From contig NZ_FTMX01000007.1 of assembly GCF_900156045.1 (NCBI RefSeq), positions 1-64,000 on the forward strand: 64,000 nucleotides of DNA, read 5' to 3'. The position numbers and the translations under genes were made by a program. Below, in pieces: positions 34,663 to 43,287 of this stretch. The notes under the pieces were generated by a model. That model ran no database searches. It saw only the letters and a program-made list of their open reading frames with translations, and had not been told where the DNA came from. Every line of letters begins with the position of its first letter. Position 1 is the first letter of the stretch. The DNA comes from Peribacillus simplex. GTDB taxonomy: Bacteria > Bacillota > Bacilli > Bacillales > DSM-1321.

Positions 34663-37404
34663 ATGGACGAACGGCTGATCGGCAAAAAATATTATGAAAC
34701 GATGATTGAAGATACAAGGAAGCACCCGATTCAAGCTTTGGGTGAAATGTTTCTCGTGGAACAAAAAAAGGAAAGAGCGGATTTAACCGCAATTCGATTT
34801 GCTCAAGGAGAAGTATATTTTCAGCATCATGACTATGAAGCAGCCATTTTTAAATGGGAGAACATAGAAGGGGAACTTGGTTCATGGGCGAAGAAAAACA
34901 TCGCTGATGCTTATTTTGAACTGGAAATGTACTCTACCGCAGAGGATATCTATAAATCCGTCAATACGGATGAAGCGGTCTTGAAAACAGAGGTTCTTTT
35001 GCAACTTTTTTCCCTGTACATAGTGGAATCGAGAAATGACCTGGCTTCCAAAGTCGTGAAAGAAGCAGTCGAGTTTCAACCGGATTACCCGAATGTCACG
35101 GAAATCGCACGCGCCTTTTTCGAAGATCAAAAGGATTGGAACAGTGCGGTGGTATTAGCGGCCAATGAAAGTATCCGTACAGAATCAATGGGCTGGTTCG
35201 ATGTGCTGAAGACGTATATCCAGCAGGGTGTTGCCCAATCGATGGATCCGGATTATTTTTCAACTGTCCTTGGTTCTCTATACACACTCGACCAGGAACG
35301 TTTTGAAAAGGTGACCGTTGCCCTTTGGAAAAATTATAAATATACGGATTCTTATTTCGAATGGCTTAGAGTGATTAATAACTTGATAGATACCATCGAA
35401 TTGAACAATGCGGATGTATGGGATGATCTTTCCGTCTATTACAGGGATGCATATGCAGGTCTGTTAGAAGGAACGCACCTAATCAAAGAATTAAGTCCCG
35501 TCGTGCCAAGGTTGCTGGAAAACTGGCTCAAAATCGCAGATGGGGAGCTCTCGCTGTTTGCGGCGGCATCAGCGTTGTCCTGGAATGAAATCTTCCCGGA
35601 TACGATCAATGCGCTGGTCATTCAGGATGCAGAAAGCCTGCTTTCGAAATCCCCTAAATTAGGGGGCGGACTGGAAGCGGGAGAGAAACTGTTCAATTCC
35701 ATTATCCAGTGGTCTGAAGATAATGATTTAAAGGTTGGCAATAAGCTTAAATGGATGGTAGATGGGCTTAAGGATACCCGGAATTTCAATCTTCTTCTTG
35801 CAGGAAGTACAGGAAATGGCAAGACATCCTTCATTCAGTCAATCGTGGGTGAGAGCATTGCCGCTGAAGATCATTCGTCACTAGTCAGTGTCAAAGACGG
35901 GGATGATTTGGAAATCCTTGAAATTACCGATACAGATAGCAAAGTTGTCATGGAGCTAACTGATTTGGATGAAACACGCCGCCAGCGCGGGACTATTGTC
36001 GATGTGACAATCATTAGTGACTACTTAAGAAATAATCATCTGAGATTATTGGATACACCGGGGTTCAATGGGGAAAAAAGCGTGGAATCCGATTTCCAAG
36101 GCTATTTACATGGCAGTGATGGCCTGATGTTCGTCCTTGACGCCAGGGCTCCTTTCACTGGCAGCGAACGGGATCTGTTATTGGAAATTCAAATGATGGC
36201 TCCGAAACTGCCGATTCATTTCTTATTAAATAAAATGGACACGATATACAGTGATCAGGTCGCAGTCCGGATGGAAGACGAAACATGGGATAAAGTGAAT
36301 GCATATTTCCCGAATGCGAAAGTATTCGCTTTCTCCAAACATTATGACAGCAGGCAGCAATTGAAGGACCTTTCAGCCTTCCTTCAATCGAATTATCAAG
36401 ATGAGAATTGGAAGGAAAGAAGATCTGAAAAAATCCTGGCATTCATTCGTAAAACTTTATCTTATCTGTTAGAAAAACGGACAGCCAATGAGCGGAAATG
36501 CGAGCATTCCATCTCTTGGAATGAATCGATGGAAGTCAAACTGAATGGGGCGGTCAATCAACTGGCTGATTTGGAAAAAGAAAAAAGTGAAAATATCATA
36601 AGGTCGTATCGTCTGCTTAAGGATGAAGTGAAAAATCAGCTTTATTCTAAAATTCCTGAATTACTGAGGGATTGCTCTAAATCATTAACGGAAAGCAGTG
36701 ATTTCAGCCAGGTCCATGTACAGTTAAACCAGGAAATGAATGAGCGGATTCAAAACTTCATTTCTGACAAGATCATGCCTCAATATTACCGTTCTCTTCA
36801 AGACTGGATTGCCAGTTCCCAAATGGAGTTCTCACAAAGCCAGCAGTTTATGGATGAGATGAGTGCCGGATTCAATGAATTATACAAAGAAGAACGGATT
36901 ACGCTTGCAGGTGACTTCAGGGTATTGGATGACTGGCGCCGGGATGCCGATCGGATGACAAGCAGTATCCGCATCGAAAACGTTAATATCCTTTTGCGCA
37001 GGACTCCATCACAATTGCTGCTTAAAGGAGCAGGGAAGCTGTTTGGGGCGATACCGCAAAATAAAGCCAATATGTACAATCGTTATAAAAAATATCTGGA
37101 AAGTGAAGATTACTTGGATGTTGCGGAAATGATCACGGAACGTTTCCTTACCCAATTTGGATTGTTTGAAAAATCCTTGGATCGGGACATTTCACTTTTC
37201 TATCGCAGTTCATTTGCCTTACTTCAAAAAACGATTGAACAAACGCAGACCGAGATAAAAGACTACCAGGCTGCATTGGAGCATATGAAAGAAAATCCGG
37301 AAGTTTACCGTGACCCGATCACTTTGTTCGAGGTGAAATTAAGGCAGTTGGAGCGGCTTGAAAAAATCGAGAAAAAGCGTCTAGCCCAGCTTCAAAGAAA
37401 ATAA
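34663..37404 (+). CDS. TPR-dynamin-like large GTPase
   Basis: The 913-residue protein has an N-terminal helical TPR-like region (about 40-200; FAQGEVYFQHHDYEAAIFKWENI), a linker, and a dynamin-type GTPase domain: P-loop GSTGNGKT at 381-388, switch Thr in RQRGTIVDVT, DTPG at 464-467 and NKMD at 523-526. A long helical C-terminal half, ending in a coiled-coil-like EKIEKKRLAQLQRK, would form the stalk. There is no clear membrane helix. ATG 34663 follows GGGGGA; ATG 34639 lacks a site. Bacterial dynamins remodel or repair membranes, some after phage or antibiotic damage; the role of this TPR-fused type is unknown. Confidence 0.8.
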   Translation: MDERLIGKKYYETMIEDTRKHPIQALGEMFLVEQKKERADLTAIRFAQGEVYFQHHDYEAAIFKWENIEGELGSWAKKNIADAYFELEMYSTAEDIYKSVNTDEAVLKTEVLLQLFSLYIVESRNDLASKVVKEAVEFQPDYPNVTEIARAFFEDQKDWNSAVVLAANESIRTESMGWFDVLKTYIQQGVAQSMDPDYFSTVLGSLYTLDQERFEKVTVALWKNYKYTDSYFEWLRVINNLIDTIELNNADVWDDLSVYYRDAYAGLLEGTHLIKELSPVVPRLLENWLKIADGELSLFAAASALSWNEIFPDTINALVIQDAESLLSKSPKLGGGLEAGEKLFNSIIQWSEDNDLKVGNKLKWMVDGLKDTRNFNLLLAGSTGNGKTSFIQSIVGESIAAEDHSSLVSVKDGDDLEILEITDTDSKVVMELTDLDETRRQRGTIVDVTIISDYLRNNHLRLLDTPGFNGEKSVESDFQGYLHGSDGLMFVLDARAPFTGSERDLLLEIQMMAPKLPIHFLLNKMDTIYSDQVAVRMEDETWDKVNAYFPNAKVFAFSKHYDSRQQLKDLSAFLQSNYQDENWKERRSEKILAFIRKTLSYLLEKRTANERKCEHSISWNESMEVKLNGAVNQLADLEKEKSENIIRSYRLLKDEVKNQLYSKIPELLRDCSKSLTESSDFSQVHVQLNQEMNERIQNFISDKIMPQYYRSLQDWIASSQMEFSQSQQFMDEMSAGFNELYKEERITLAGDFRVLDDWRRDADRMTSSIRIENVNILLRRTPSQLLLKGAGKLFGAIPQNKANMYNRYKKYLESEDYLDVAEMITERFLTQFGLFEKSLDRDISLFYRSSFALLQKTIEQTQTEIKDYQAALEHMKENPEVYRDPITLFEVKLRQLERLEKIEKKRLAQLQRK

Positions 37405-37498
37405 AAAATACCGGGGAACATTTTAAATATTCAAAAATCTATTGACTTTACGACTATATCCCTATAAAGTGATAATTACGAAAACGTAACACAATATA

Positions 37499-37606
37499 TC
37501 TCTTATCAAGAGTGGCGGAGGGACTGGCCCTAAGATGCCCAGCAACCGTTCCATTAGGAATTGGTGCTAAATCCTGCAAAACAGAAATGTTTTGACAGAT
37601 AAGAGA
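37499..37606 (+). ncRNA. SAM-I riboswitch (S-box) aptamer
   Basis: P1 is formed by CTCTTATC (37500-37507) and GATAAGAG (37598-37605). Inside are the conserved S-box blocks AGAGTGGCGGAGGGACTGGC, GCCCAGCAACC and GGTGCTAAATCC. Bound S-adenosylmethionine stabilises P1, frees the terminator at 37634 and turns the downstream transporter off. Confidence 0.95.
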
Positions 37607-37633
37607 GGGACAAGTCTGCAAAACAGCTGATTA

Positions 37634-37663
37634 AACCTCTCTATATTAGAGAGGTTTTTATTT
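37634..37663 (+). terminator. Riboswitch-controlled terminator
   Basis: AACCTCTCTA/TAGAGAGGTT with a three-base loop is followed by TTTATTTT. Its left arm can pair instead with the AGAGAGG at the 3' side of P1, the usual S-box switch. Confidence 0.9.
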
Positions 37664-37720
37664 TGGGATTTACACCAACTTAACTGATAAGACTAATTTG
37701 AAAACATGGAGGGAAACAAG

Positions 37721-38833
37721 ATGAGAAGATCTATTAAAGGGATATTCATTTCAGCCATCGCTTCGGCTTTGCTTTTAACGGGTTGCTCCACTGGGCAAAG
37801 TTCCACAGAATCGAAGAAAGAAGAAAAAGTATCATTTGAAAATGTACCGGAAAGATTTGCAGATGGGGACGGAGCCAAGATCAAAGTGATCCGTAAAATT
37901 GGCGGTGATGATCATACGGCCCAATACCTGGCGGGGGCGAAGGAAGAAGGAGAAGCACTGGGATTTCAAGTGGATACATATACAGCCAATGGTGATACGG
38001 CTAAATTCCATGATGCGATAGCGCAGGCTTTGGAGGAAGATTACGACGGCTATATCATTTCCCATGGTGATGATGCAGCAACTGTGAATGACGTTCAAAA
38101 GTTGGTTGATGCAGGTAAAAGCGTTGTCACGTTCGATTCAATAAGCGATCTATCTAAAATAGATGGCGTGACATTAACCTCACAGGATGATGAAGAGTTG
38201 GCAACACTGGCTTTTGATAAACTGATAAAAGAGCAGAAAGGTAAAGCGGCTATTGCCTATCTTTGGGTGGATGGCTTCCCACCAATGGTAAGAAGAAATG
38301 CAGTCTATCAGGAAAAACTAAAAGAAAATCCTGGGATTAAAGAAGTCGAAAGATTCGGAGTGGCATCTGCTGATACTTCGGTTCAGACACAAAATGCTGT
38401 AGCCGCAATGCTGAATAAATACCCTAAAGGTAAATTGGATGCCATTTTCGCAACATGGGATGCCTTTGCCATCGGTGCAGCCCGTGCGATTAAAGAAGCG
38501 GGCCGCGATGAAGTGAAGATATATGGTATTGATGTATCTAACGCAGATCTCCAGGAAATCCAATCGGCTGATAGCTCATGGTCCTACACGGCAGCGGTCG
38601 ATCCCAAGTTGATCGGTGCAGTGAATATGAGGTTATTGGCTAAAAAATTAGCGGGCGAAGATACTCCGCAAACCTATGACTTAGAGGCTTCACTTATTTC
38701 ACAAAAGCAAGTCCAAGCCTCAAAAGAAGCGGTAAACATGGCAAATTTGTCTGGTATTGTCGATGGCTGGGGTGAATCTACGGAATTTGAAGAAGATTGG
38801 ATGAAAGTTTTGAAAGATCATTATAAAAAGTAA
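37721..38833 (+). CDS. Ribose-type ABC substrate-binding lipoprotein
   Basis: The 370-residue protein has a lipoprotein signal (ISAIASALLLTGC) and a type I periplasmic-binding fold of the RbsB group (AQYLAGAKEEGEALGFQVD, NAVAAMLNKYPKGKLDAIFATWDAFAIGA). ATG 37721 follows GGAGGG. It is the first gene behind the SAM-I riboswitch, so it should bind a compound of methionine or SAM metabolism with a pentose part, such as methylthioribose; the ligand is inference. A hairpin follows the gene. Confidence 0.88.
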   Translation: MRRSIKGIFISAIASALLLTGCSTGQSSTESKKEEKVSFENVPERFADGDGAKIKVIRKIGGDDHTAQYLAGAKEEGEALGFQVDTYTANGDTAKFHDAIAQALEEDYDGYIISHGDDAATVNDVQKLVDAGKSVVTFDSISDLSKIDGVTLTSQDDEELATLAFDKLIKEQKGKAAIAYLWVDGFPPMVRRNAVYQEKLKENPGIKEVERFGVASADTSVQTQNAVAAMLNKYPKGKLDAIFATWDAFAIGAARAIKEAGRDEVKIYGIDVSNADLQEIQSADSSWSYTAAVDPKLIGAVNMRLLAKKLAGEDTPQTYDLEASLISQKQVQASKEAVNMANLSGIVDGWGESTEFEEDWMKVLKDHYKK

Positions 38834-38837
38834 AAAG

Positions 38838-38868
38838 AGACACTCTCTTTCCAGTGAAGGGAGTGTCT
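38838..38868 (+). terminator. Intercistronic hairpin after lipoprotein gene
   Basis: GACACTCTCTT and AAGGGAGTGTC pair over seven bases, without a long T run. It may protect the lipoprotein mRNA or partly stop transcription so that more binding protein than ATPase is made. Confidence 0.6.
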
Positions 38869-38889
38869 GTTCAATAAGGGGGAATGGAC

Positions 38890-40392
38890 ATGGGCACGCA
38901 ACTAGAGATGAAGAAGATTTCGATTGAATTTCCGGGGGTGAAGGCGCTGAGTGAAGTTGATTTTTCCGTACAATCAGGGACAGCCCACGCATTGGTCGGT
39001 GCAAACGGAGCAGGGAAATCGACATTAATGAAAGTTTTATCGGGAGCCCATGTTCATTATTCAGGTGACATTTTCATTGATGGGGTGAGGCGGGATATCC
39101 GCTCGCCAAAAGCGGCTCAGGAACAAGGCATTCAAATTGTTTATCAGGAAGTGGATACAGCCCTAATCCCTTACTTAACGGTTGGGGAAAATGTAATGTT
39201 GAATGATATGGTCCAAAACATGGGGAAAAAACAGAGGGTCCGATGGAAAGAGCTGCACAAACGAGCCTCTAATATTCTTGAAGATATGAAAATTCGTGTC
39301 CCTTCGAAAAAGCTGGTAAGAGACCTTACCTTGGCTGAAAAACAGATGGTCCTGATAGCAAGAGCTGTTTCGACAGAATGTAAGTTCCTGATTCTCGATG
39401 AGCCAACTGCTCCGTTAAGTCATACGGAAACGACAGAACTTTTTCGAATTGTAAATGAATTAAAGCAAAGAGGCGTGGGAATCATTTTCATTTCACATCG
39501 TCTGCCTGAGATCTTTGAAATCTGTGAGGAAATTACGATCATGAGGAATGGGGAGCATGTCACTTGTCGAAAGAAAGAGGACATAACCCGTAACGAAGTC
39601 GTAGAGAATATGCTCGGGAAAACCATGGATGAACAGTTTCCAGAAGTGAATGCTTCAATCGGAGACGTCATTCTGGAAGTGAACGGATTATCAGATGCCG
39701 AGAAAGTCAAGAATGTCAGTCTGAACATTAAAGCGGGCGAAATAATCGGCTTGGCAGGGTTGGTCGGGGCGGGAAAAACGGAACTGTGTAAAACCCTTTT
39801 CGGTCATACTTCGATTAAAACGGGTGAAGTAATCCTGAATGGTCGAAAGCTTTCGTTGAAATCACCGCACGTAGCAGTAAAAAGCGGTCTGGCACTTGTA
39901 CCTGAGGAACGCAGGAAAGAAGGGGTCCTCGTTCAGGAATCAGTCTCGGCGAACTTGACTGCAGCCAGTCTCGGCAAATTCTGTAAGACGTTCAGTTTCG
40001 TGGATCGTAAGGCTGAAAAGGAAAAGGCGAAGGAAATGATCGCAAGTCTCGGCATTAAAACTCCTTCAGGGGAAGCGACTGTCGAAAACCTTTCAGGTGG
40101 TAACCAACAAAAAGTTGCCATCGGAAAATGGCTTATGGCCGATGCGGATGTATACATATTCGATGAACCAACCAAAGGAGTCGATGTTGGAGCCAAAAAG
40201 GATATATTCGAATTGATTGCAAAGCTTGCAAGGAATGGGAAAGCGGTCATTTATGCATCATCCGAGCTTTCCGAAATAATCGGCATTACCAACCGGACAT
40301 ATGTGTTATATGACGGGAGCACTGTCATCGAACTAGAAACGAACAAAACGAATGAAGAAGAACTACTATTTTATTCAACAGGAGGAAAATAG
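38890..40392 (+). CDS. Ribose-type ABC ATPase (RbsA-like, two ATPase domains)
   Basis: The protein has two tandem ATPase domains. The first has Walker A GANGAGKSTL and Walker B LILDEPTAPL; the second has a degenerate Walker A (GLVGAGKTEL), LSGGNQQKVAIGKWL and VYIFDEPTKGVDVGAK, as usual in RbsA/MglA proteins. The ATG at 38890 is seven bases from GGGGGA; another in-frame ATG at 38884 is nearly on top of it. It energises the importer formed with the neighbouring permease. Confidence 0.88.
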   Translation: MGTQLEMKKISIEFPGVKALSEVDFSVQSGTAHALVGANGAGKSTLMKVLSGAHVHYSGDIFIDGVRRDIRSPKAAQEQGIQIVYQEVDTALIPYLTVGENVMLNDMVQNMGKKQRVRWKELHKRASNILEDMKIRVPSKKLVRDLTLAEKQMVLIARAVSTECKFLILDEPTAPLSHTETTELFRIVNELKQRGVGIIFISHRLPEIFEICEEITIMRNGEHVTCRKKEDITRNEVVENMLGKTMDEQFPEVNASIGDVILEVNGLSDAEKVKNVSLNIKAGEIIGLAGLVGAGKTELCKTLFGHTSIKTGEVILNGRKLSLKSPHVAVKSGLALVPEERRKEGVLVQESVSANLTAASLGKFCKTFSFVDRKAEKEKAKEMIASLGIKTPSGEATVENLSGGNQQKVAIGKWLMADADVYIFDEPTKGVDVGAKKDIFELIAKLARNGKAVIYASSELSEIIGITNRTYVLYDGSTVIELETNKTNEEELLFYSTGGK

Positions 40393-40393
40393 G

Positions 40394-41398
40394 ATGAGCA
40401 TACCCATTCCTGTTACACAAACAGCGAAAGCGAAGAAAAAGCTGGAACTATTCGACTTTTTCTATAAATACGGCACAATATTGACGATTATCATTCTGAT
40501 TGGAATTTTTGCCGTGTCCAATCCATCTTTCATTCAAACTACTAATCTGGTCAACATCCTGCGTTCCATTTCAATCGTGACCATCATTGCGATAGGCATT
40601 ACGATATCCCTTACCGTGGATGGCTTCGACCTTTCCGTCGGCTCTGTCGCATCATTGGCCAATGCCATCGTCATATCAATGTTCGTCTGGTTTTCGCAGG
40701 ATACATTAAACGCCATACTAGCTGCGATCGGCGCCTCGCTTGTCGTAGGGGCTTTGAATTCATTCATGATCGTTAAATTGAGAATTCCCGACATGCTGAT
40801 GACATTGGCTACCATGTTCATTATCCAGGGAATTGCCCTTACTTATACAAAAGGGGCAACGGTTTCGCAAAATATGGTCATGCCCGACGGAACATTCGCA
40901 ACAGGACTGATCAGCCCATTTTTCGCCAAAATTGGCCAGGTACCATGGATAATCCTGATCATGGCAGTCATTGTGATTGCGACCCATATCTTTTTGACAT
41001 ATACGAAGCATGGTCGTTATATGTACATTATTGGGGGAAATAAGGAAGCGGCGAGACTTTCCGGGATATCGGTTAATAAATACAAAATCCTTGCCTATCT
41101 GCTTTCAGCCCTATTAGCTGCAATCGGGGGGATTGTCCTCGCTTCAAGGGTCATGACCTCGGAGATCAATTCAGGTTCCCCCTATTTAATGGACGCCGTT
41201 GCAGCAGCCTTCATTGGTTCCTCCGTTTTAGGAGCGGGAAAACCGAATGCCTTTGGAACCTTTGTCGGTGCAGTCCTGATCGGAATCCTTCAAAATGGTT
41301 TGATCATGATGTCCGTTCCGTATTATGCGATGGATATCGTCAAAGGAACAGTGCTGGCCCTTGCGCTCGCGGTAACCTATTACAAACAAAAACACTAA
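40394..41398 (+). CDS. Ribose-type ABC permease (RbsC-like)
   Basis: The 334-residue protein has eight to ten membrane helices and the RbsC motif GFDLSVGSVASLANAIVISM; GGNKEAARLSGISVNKYKILAYLLSALLAAIGGI is the cytoplasmic coupling segment. ATG 40394 follows GGAGG and starts two bases after the ATPase stop; the frame is open back to 40352 inside that gene but this is not supported. It is the last gene of the operon and a terminator follows. Confidence 0.88.
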   Translation: MSIPIPVTQTAKAKKKLELFDFFYKYGTILTIIILIGIFAVSNPSFIQTTNLVNILRSISIVTIIAIGITISLTVDGFDLSVGSVASLANAIVISMFVWFSQDTLNAILAAIGASLVVGALNSFMIVKLRIPDMLMTLATMFIIQGIALTYTKGATVSQNMVMPDGTFATGLISPFFAKIGQVPWIILIMAVIVIATHIFLTYTKHGRYMYIIGGNKEAARLSGISVNKYKILAYLLSALLAAIGGIVLASRVMTSEINSGSPYLMDAVAAAFIGSSVLGAGKPNAFGTFVGAVLIGILQNGLIMMSVPYYAMDIVKGTVLALALAVTYYKQKH

Positions 41399-41458
41399 AA
41401 TGGTTTCGTCCCGTTAATCTACAGAAATCCTATAATTGTGAATTTTGAAGATTGATAA

Positions 41459-41490
41459 AAATCCTGTTGGAATGCAACAGGATTTTTCCT
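41459..41490 (+). terminator. Terminator of SAM-regulated transporter operon
   Basis: AAATCCTGTT/AACAGGATTT with a seven-base loop is followed by a T-rich stretch. Confidence 0.88.
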
Positions 41491-41682
41491 TTTAAAAAGG
41501 GGAGGGCTATGGATATAAATTTTCGCCATTTTACTTAATGATATTTATTTACACTAATATGGAGAAGCCACGATAGCGAAACTTAAAAGGGACCTTATTT
41601 ACCTTTTAATAAGATTGATAATGATCTATTGTAAAGTATGAACATTCATACCCTATACTTTTCTAAAGGAGAGTGTAAACTT

Positions 41683-42048
41683 ATGCGCGAAACCTGTGTT
41701 CCGACTGGCGTGAAACCAAATGACACTGGCTTTGGATATACGTTGTCTTTAATAGGTGGCAAATATAAAATGATCATAATGTATTGGCTGTCTGAAAATA
41801 AGGTTATGCGGCATAATCAGCTGAAGCGAAGTATCGGTACCATTTCATTTAAAACGCTAAGCATCATGTTAAAAGAGTTGGAGGCTGACGGTCTTGTCAT
41901 ACGCAAGGAATTTCCCCAAATACCTCCAAAAGTAGAATATTCATTATCTGAACGTGGTCTATCTCTCATTCCATTGTTAAATATGATGTGCGAGTGGGGA
42001 GAGAAAAACAGTTTGCCAGCTCAGGAGACTGTACAGCCGAAGGTGTAG
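41683..42048 (+). CDS. HxlR-family transcriptional regulator
   Basis: The 121-residue winged-helix protein has the HxlR pattern: a Cys close to the N-terminus (MRETCVP), LSLIGGKYKMIIMYWLSE, RHNQLKRSIGTISFKTLSIMLKELEADGLV and PPKVEYSLSERGLSLIPLL. ATG 41683 follows AAAGGAGAG. Members such as YodB and HypR sense quinones, aldehydes or disulfide stress through Cys residues. It converges with a flavodoxin-type reductase gene that carries likely operators. Confidence 0.9.
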   Translation: MRETCVPTGVKPNDTGFGYTLSLIGGKYKMIIMYWLSENKVMRHNQLKRSIGTISFKTLSIMLKELEADGLVIRKEFPQIPPKVEYSLSERGLSLIPLLNMMCEWGEKNSLPAQETVQPKV

Positions 42049-42066
42049 CCATTTTGATTAAATCAA

Positions 42067-42099
42067 AAGAAGTATTTCCTTAACAAGGAAATACTTCTT
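42067..42099. terminator. Perfect 15-bp bidirectional terminator
   Basis: AAGAAGTATTTCCTT and its exact complement are separated by three bases and lie between two converging genes. Confidence 0.85.
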
Positions 42100-42114
42100 C
42101 AATGAAACCGCCTA

Positions 42115-42645
42115 TTAAAGGTTGTCAACAAAATACAAATAATCTAGTGCGCTTTTTTCCAATTCGCTTGCAGGCGGCTCATTTTCAGCACCATAAAACG
42201 CAAAGAATGAACGATAATCTGCATTACAGTATAGGAAGGTAGTTTCAAATGGAGATAATAAATGTTCAAGTGTATAGCGATATCTTCCATCTTCACGATA
42301 ATCCTCTTTGTTAATCCCGGCAGAGACAGCTAAAGCAGCTTTCCGATCCTTTAATTTATCGCCTCCATTTGTACCATAAGCCCAACCATAAGTAAAAACA
42401 TCGTCAAGCCATTTTTTTATGAGAGGCGGACAATTAAACCAATAAAAAGGGAACTGTAAAACAAGGTTACCATGCGATTCAATTAATTGCTGTTCTTTTT
42501 CCGCATTAATGTTTCCGTCAGGGTAAACCTTATTCAATTCGTGTACTGTATACTTTTCCGGATATTTCCTAAGTTCTTCTACCCATCGCTTATTTATGAC
42601 GGATGTTTCTAGACTTGGGTGTGATACGATAACAAGAGTCTTCAA
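42115..42645 (-). CDS. NAD(P)H oxidoreductase, flavodoxin fold (MdaB/KefF type)
   Basis: The 176-residue protein has the flavin-binding start TLVIVSHPSLETS, QFPFYWFNCPPLIKKWLDDVFTYGWAYG and the Y-rich middle typical of quinone reductases of this group. TTG 42645 is correctly spaced from AAGGAGG; the longer frame to 42690 would run through that site. It should reduce quinones or similar electrophiles with two electrons. The HxlR gene opposite is the natural candidate regulator. Confidence 0.85.
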   Translation of the reverse strand: MKTLVIVSHPSLETSVINKRWVEELRKYPEKYTVHELNKVYPDGNINAEKEQQLIESHGNLVLQFPFYWFNCPPLIKKWLDDVFTYGWAYGTNGGDKLKDRKAALAVSAGINKEDYREDGRYRYTLEHLLSPFETTFLYCNADYRSFFAFYGAENEPPASELEKSALDYLYFVDNL

Positions 42646-42667
42646 AGATTTCTCCTCCTTAATTTTA

Positions 42668-42735
42668 TTTATGTTAAGTATAAAGTCCACCCTGCAAGTA
42701 TGTAAGTATGCACTTTTAGGATAGGTACTTACCTA
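42668..42735 (-). promoter_or_regulatory. Candidate HxlR operator region
   Basis: GCAAGTATGTAAGTATGCAC followed by GGTACTTACC supplies several GTA/TAC half-sites just upstream of the oxidoreductase gene, as in YodB-type operators. The exact boundaries are uncertain. Confidence 0.4.
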
Positions 42736-42942
42736 ATGGAGAGTGTAAAGCAGGCATAAAACATCCAATCTATTAGGATATTTGAAATATTATTTATATT
42801 AATAAACTTGAATTGTTACCGTTATGGTTAGGAAATTAAAAGTGGTAATCGGTTTTCTTTCTGAACTAACGAGCGGTGAGATCAGGGCGGTCTTTAGACG
42901 ACTGAGTTTGTAGACAAAAGGAGTCCATCTAAAAAAAGCAAA

Positions 42943-43006
42943 GTTGATTGGAACGGAAGGCGCGAGACTCCTGCGGGAAAAGCGAGTGCCTGTAGAGGAA
43001 ATCAAC
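42943..43006 (+). repeat. Structured core repeat, copy 3 (internally deleted)
   Basis: The repeat starts GTTGATTGGAACGGAAGGCG and ends AGAGGAAATCAAC, with the middle ~60 bases of the full core missing. The GGCT ends of the MITE are absent. An inverted pair CAAACTC...GAGTTTG follows at about 43016-43038. Confidence 0.8.
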
Positions 43007-43223
43007 GATTTTTGCAAACTCAATTAATATCGAGTTTGTCTGCCCTGCATTAAAAGTTATATCACTAATAATCGCGTAACAGGATGTTCTGGCTACGATA
43101 TACCTTACTATTTAGGAGCAGAATCTTCTTAATTATCAGTAACGATCGTTCTTTGTCGTTCAGCTCTTTTTCTTATGGGTTTAAAGGAACCGGTAGTTGC
43201 ATAAGATTTTTTTTACTTTATAA

Positions 43224-43240
43224 TTAGTACCAGGTATTAA
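43224..43240 (+). promoter_or_regulatory. FapR operator before fabH
   Basis: TTAGTACCAGGTATTAA matches the FapR consensus (TTAGTACCTxxTACTAA). FapR is released by malonyl-CoA, so fabH here should follow the fatty-acid synthesis regulon. Confidence 0.88.
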
Positions 43241-43287
43241 TATCAGTTATAAAATTGATGCAATTCATAACACGAGGTGGTTATTTT

